The notes beneath the pieces were generated by a model. That model searched no databases. It was not told where the DNA came from and worked only from the letters and a program-made list of their open reading frames with translations. A DNA stretch of 64,000 nt from Zeimonas sp046347945 (lineage in GTDB: Bacteria; Pseudomonadota; Gammaproteobacteria; Burkholderiales; Burkholderiaceae_E). Shown piece after piece: positions 63,273 to 64,000 of the stretch. The stretch spans positions 62,001 to 126,000 of the forward strand of contig JAXMFB010000006.1 in assembly GCA_046347945.1 (NCBI GenBank), in the 5' to 3' direction. Position numbers and translations under genes: made by a program. The stretch's first letter is position 1. Each line of letters starts with the position of its first letter.

Positions 63273-64000
63273 CTATTCCGCCTTTTCCTTCACGTAGCTC
63301 CCCGGCGCCGGCTCGATCGGCCGGTAGCGCGAATTGCCCGGCTGCCTGGGGGCCGGCTTCGGCTCGCCCGTGAACGAGGACAGCCAGCGAGCCCAGTCGG
63401 GCCACCAGCTGCCCGGGTGGTCGGTGGCGGCCGCGAGCCAGTCGTCGGCGCTGTCGGGCAGCGAATCGCCGATCCAGTGATTGCGCTTGCCCCTGGACGC
63501 CGGGTTGATGACGCCGGCAATGTGGCCGCTGGCACCGAGCACGAAGCGCAGGGGACCCGACAGCAGCTTCGTCGACTCGTAGGCGCCGTGCCACGGGACG
63601 ATGTGGTCTTCGCGCGACCCGTAGAGGTAGGTCGGCACGCCGATCTCGCCCAGGTCGACCGGCACGCCGCAGCAGATCAGCCGGCCCGGCTCGCGCAGTT
63701 CGTTCTGCAGGTAGGTGTGGCGCAGGTACCAGCTGTACATCGGCCCGGGCAGGTTGGTGCTGTCGGAATTCCAGTAGAGCAGGTCGAACGCCGGCGGCGC
63801 TTCGCCCTTCAGGTAGCTGCTGACGACGTAGTTCCAGACCAGGTCGTTGGGGCGCAGGAAGTTGAAGGTGACGGCCAGCTCGCGTCCGTGCACCAGGCCG
63901 CCATGTCCGATCGTCGACTCGCGGTAGGCGACGAAGTTCTCGTCGATGAACACGCCGAGCACGCCGGGCTCGGAGAAGTCGAGGAAGGTGGTGAGCAGCG
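63273..64000 (-). CDS. phaC: Poly(3-hydroxyalkanoate) synthase class I, C-terminal part, cut by window end
   Basis: The frame stays open to the right edge, so the 5' part (with the catalytic cysteine) lies outside. The visible 242 residues include LDFSEPGVLGVFIDE, the catalytic aspartate in YGSREDHIVPWHG, and the catalytic histidine in GASGHIAGVINP. This is typical of class I PhaC, which polymerises (R)-3-hydroxyacyl-CoA at PHB granules. The first in-window ATG (63962) is internal. It probably leads the phaC-phbB-phaR operon. Confidence 0.95.
   Translation of the reverse strand, partial: LLTTFLDFSEPGVLGVFIDENFVAYRESTIGHGGLVHGRELAVTFNFLRPNDLVWNYVVSSYLKGEAPPAFDLLYWNSDSTNLPGPMYSWYLRHTYLQNELREPGRLICCGVPVDLGEIGVPTYLYGSREDHIVPWHGAYESTKLLSGPLRFVLGASGHIAGVINPASRGKRNHWIGDSLPDSADDWLAAATDHPGSWWPDWARWLSSFTGEPKPAPRQPGNSRYRPIEPAPGSYVKEKAE

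Overview
The window looks like a chromosome segment of a GC-rich betaproteobacterium, most likely in or near the Burkholderiales. The evidence is the gene order tig-clpP-clpX-lon-hupB-tRNA-Val-tRNA-Asp-ppiD, the polyhydroxyalkanoate genes with PhaR, the squalene genes hpnCDE, an OmpR/EnvZ pair, and high GC with C/G-ending codons throughout most of the sequence. No integrase, transposase, plasmid gene, phage gene or CRISPR array was seen.

Region 1 (1-9,890) is visibly less GC-rich than the rest. It carries one co-directional catabolic unit: the C-terminal part of a FAD-linked oxidase, a GlcF-like Fe-S protein, a complete Liv-type ABC importer (two permeases, two ATPases, a Tat-exported binding protein), an acyl-CoA synthetase and a short-chain dehydrogenase. 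The set suggests uptake, CoA activation and oxidation of an unidentified organic acid. One permease carries an unusual C-terminal zinc ribbon. The region stops abruptly at a 5'-truncated enoyl-CoA hydratase gene, which marks an insertion or recombination junction, or possibly an assembly join.

Region 2 (10,197-19,522) holds an APH-type kinase with an acyl-CoA dehydrogenase and a glutathione S-transferase, a DUF1178 protein, the tRNA selenouridine synthase MnmH, an ECF sigma factor with a DGPF/YCII protein and two VOC proteins, and a MATE exporter. Region 3 (19,570-28,504, minus strand) is the protein quality-control block: ppiD, tRNA-Asp, tRNA-Val, hupB, lon, clpX, clpP, tig, tRNA-Leu. Region 4 (28,571-32,971) is an RND efflux operon with a recognisable promoter and TetR-like operator, followed by a large inverted repeat.

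Region 5 (32,979-44,792) has hpnC-hpnD-hpnE (squalene synthesis; hpnE shows two compensating frameshifts), radA, alr, lplT, a uracil-DNA glycosylase with rimI and tsaB, a small exported protein, and ompR-envZ. Region 6 (44,836-53,281) has a rubrerythrin/Fe-S protein/DUF3501 cluster, a class V aminotransferase, a two-subunit thiamine-dependent E1 dehydrogenase with an orphan lipoyl-domain protein and its own lipoate ligase, and a TrpB2-type tryptophan synthase beta chain. Region 7 (53,435-64,000) has ispF-ispD, mfd-serB-MFS transporter, rimO, and phaR-phbB-phaC, the last cut by the window edge.

Many operon neighbours overlap by 4 bp (ATGA), so translational coupling is common. No stretch longer than about 300 bases lacks a gene or RNA.
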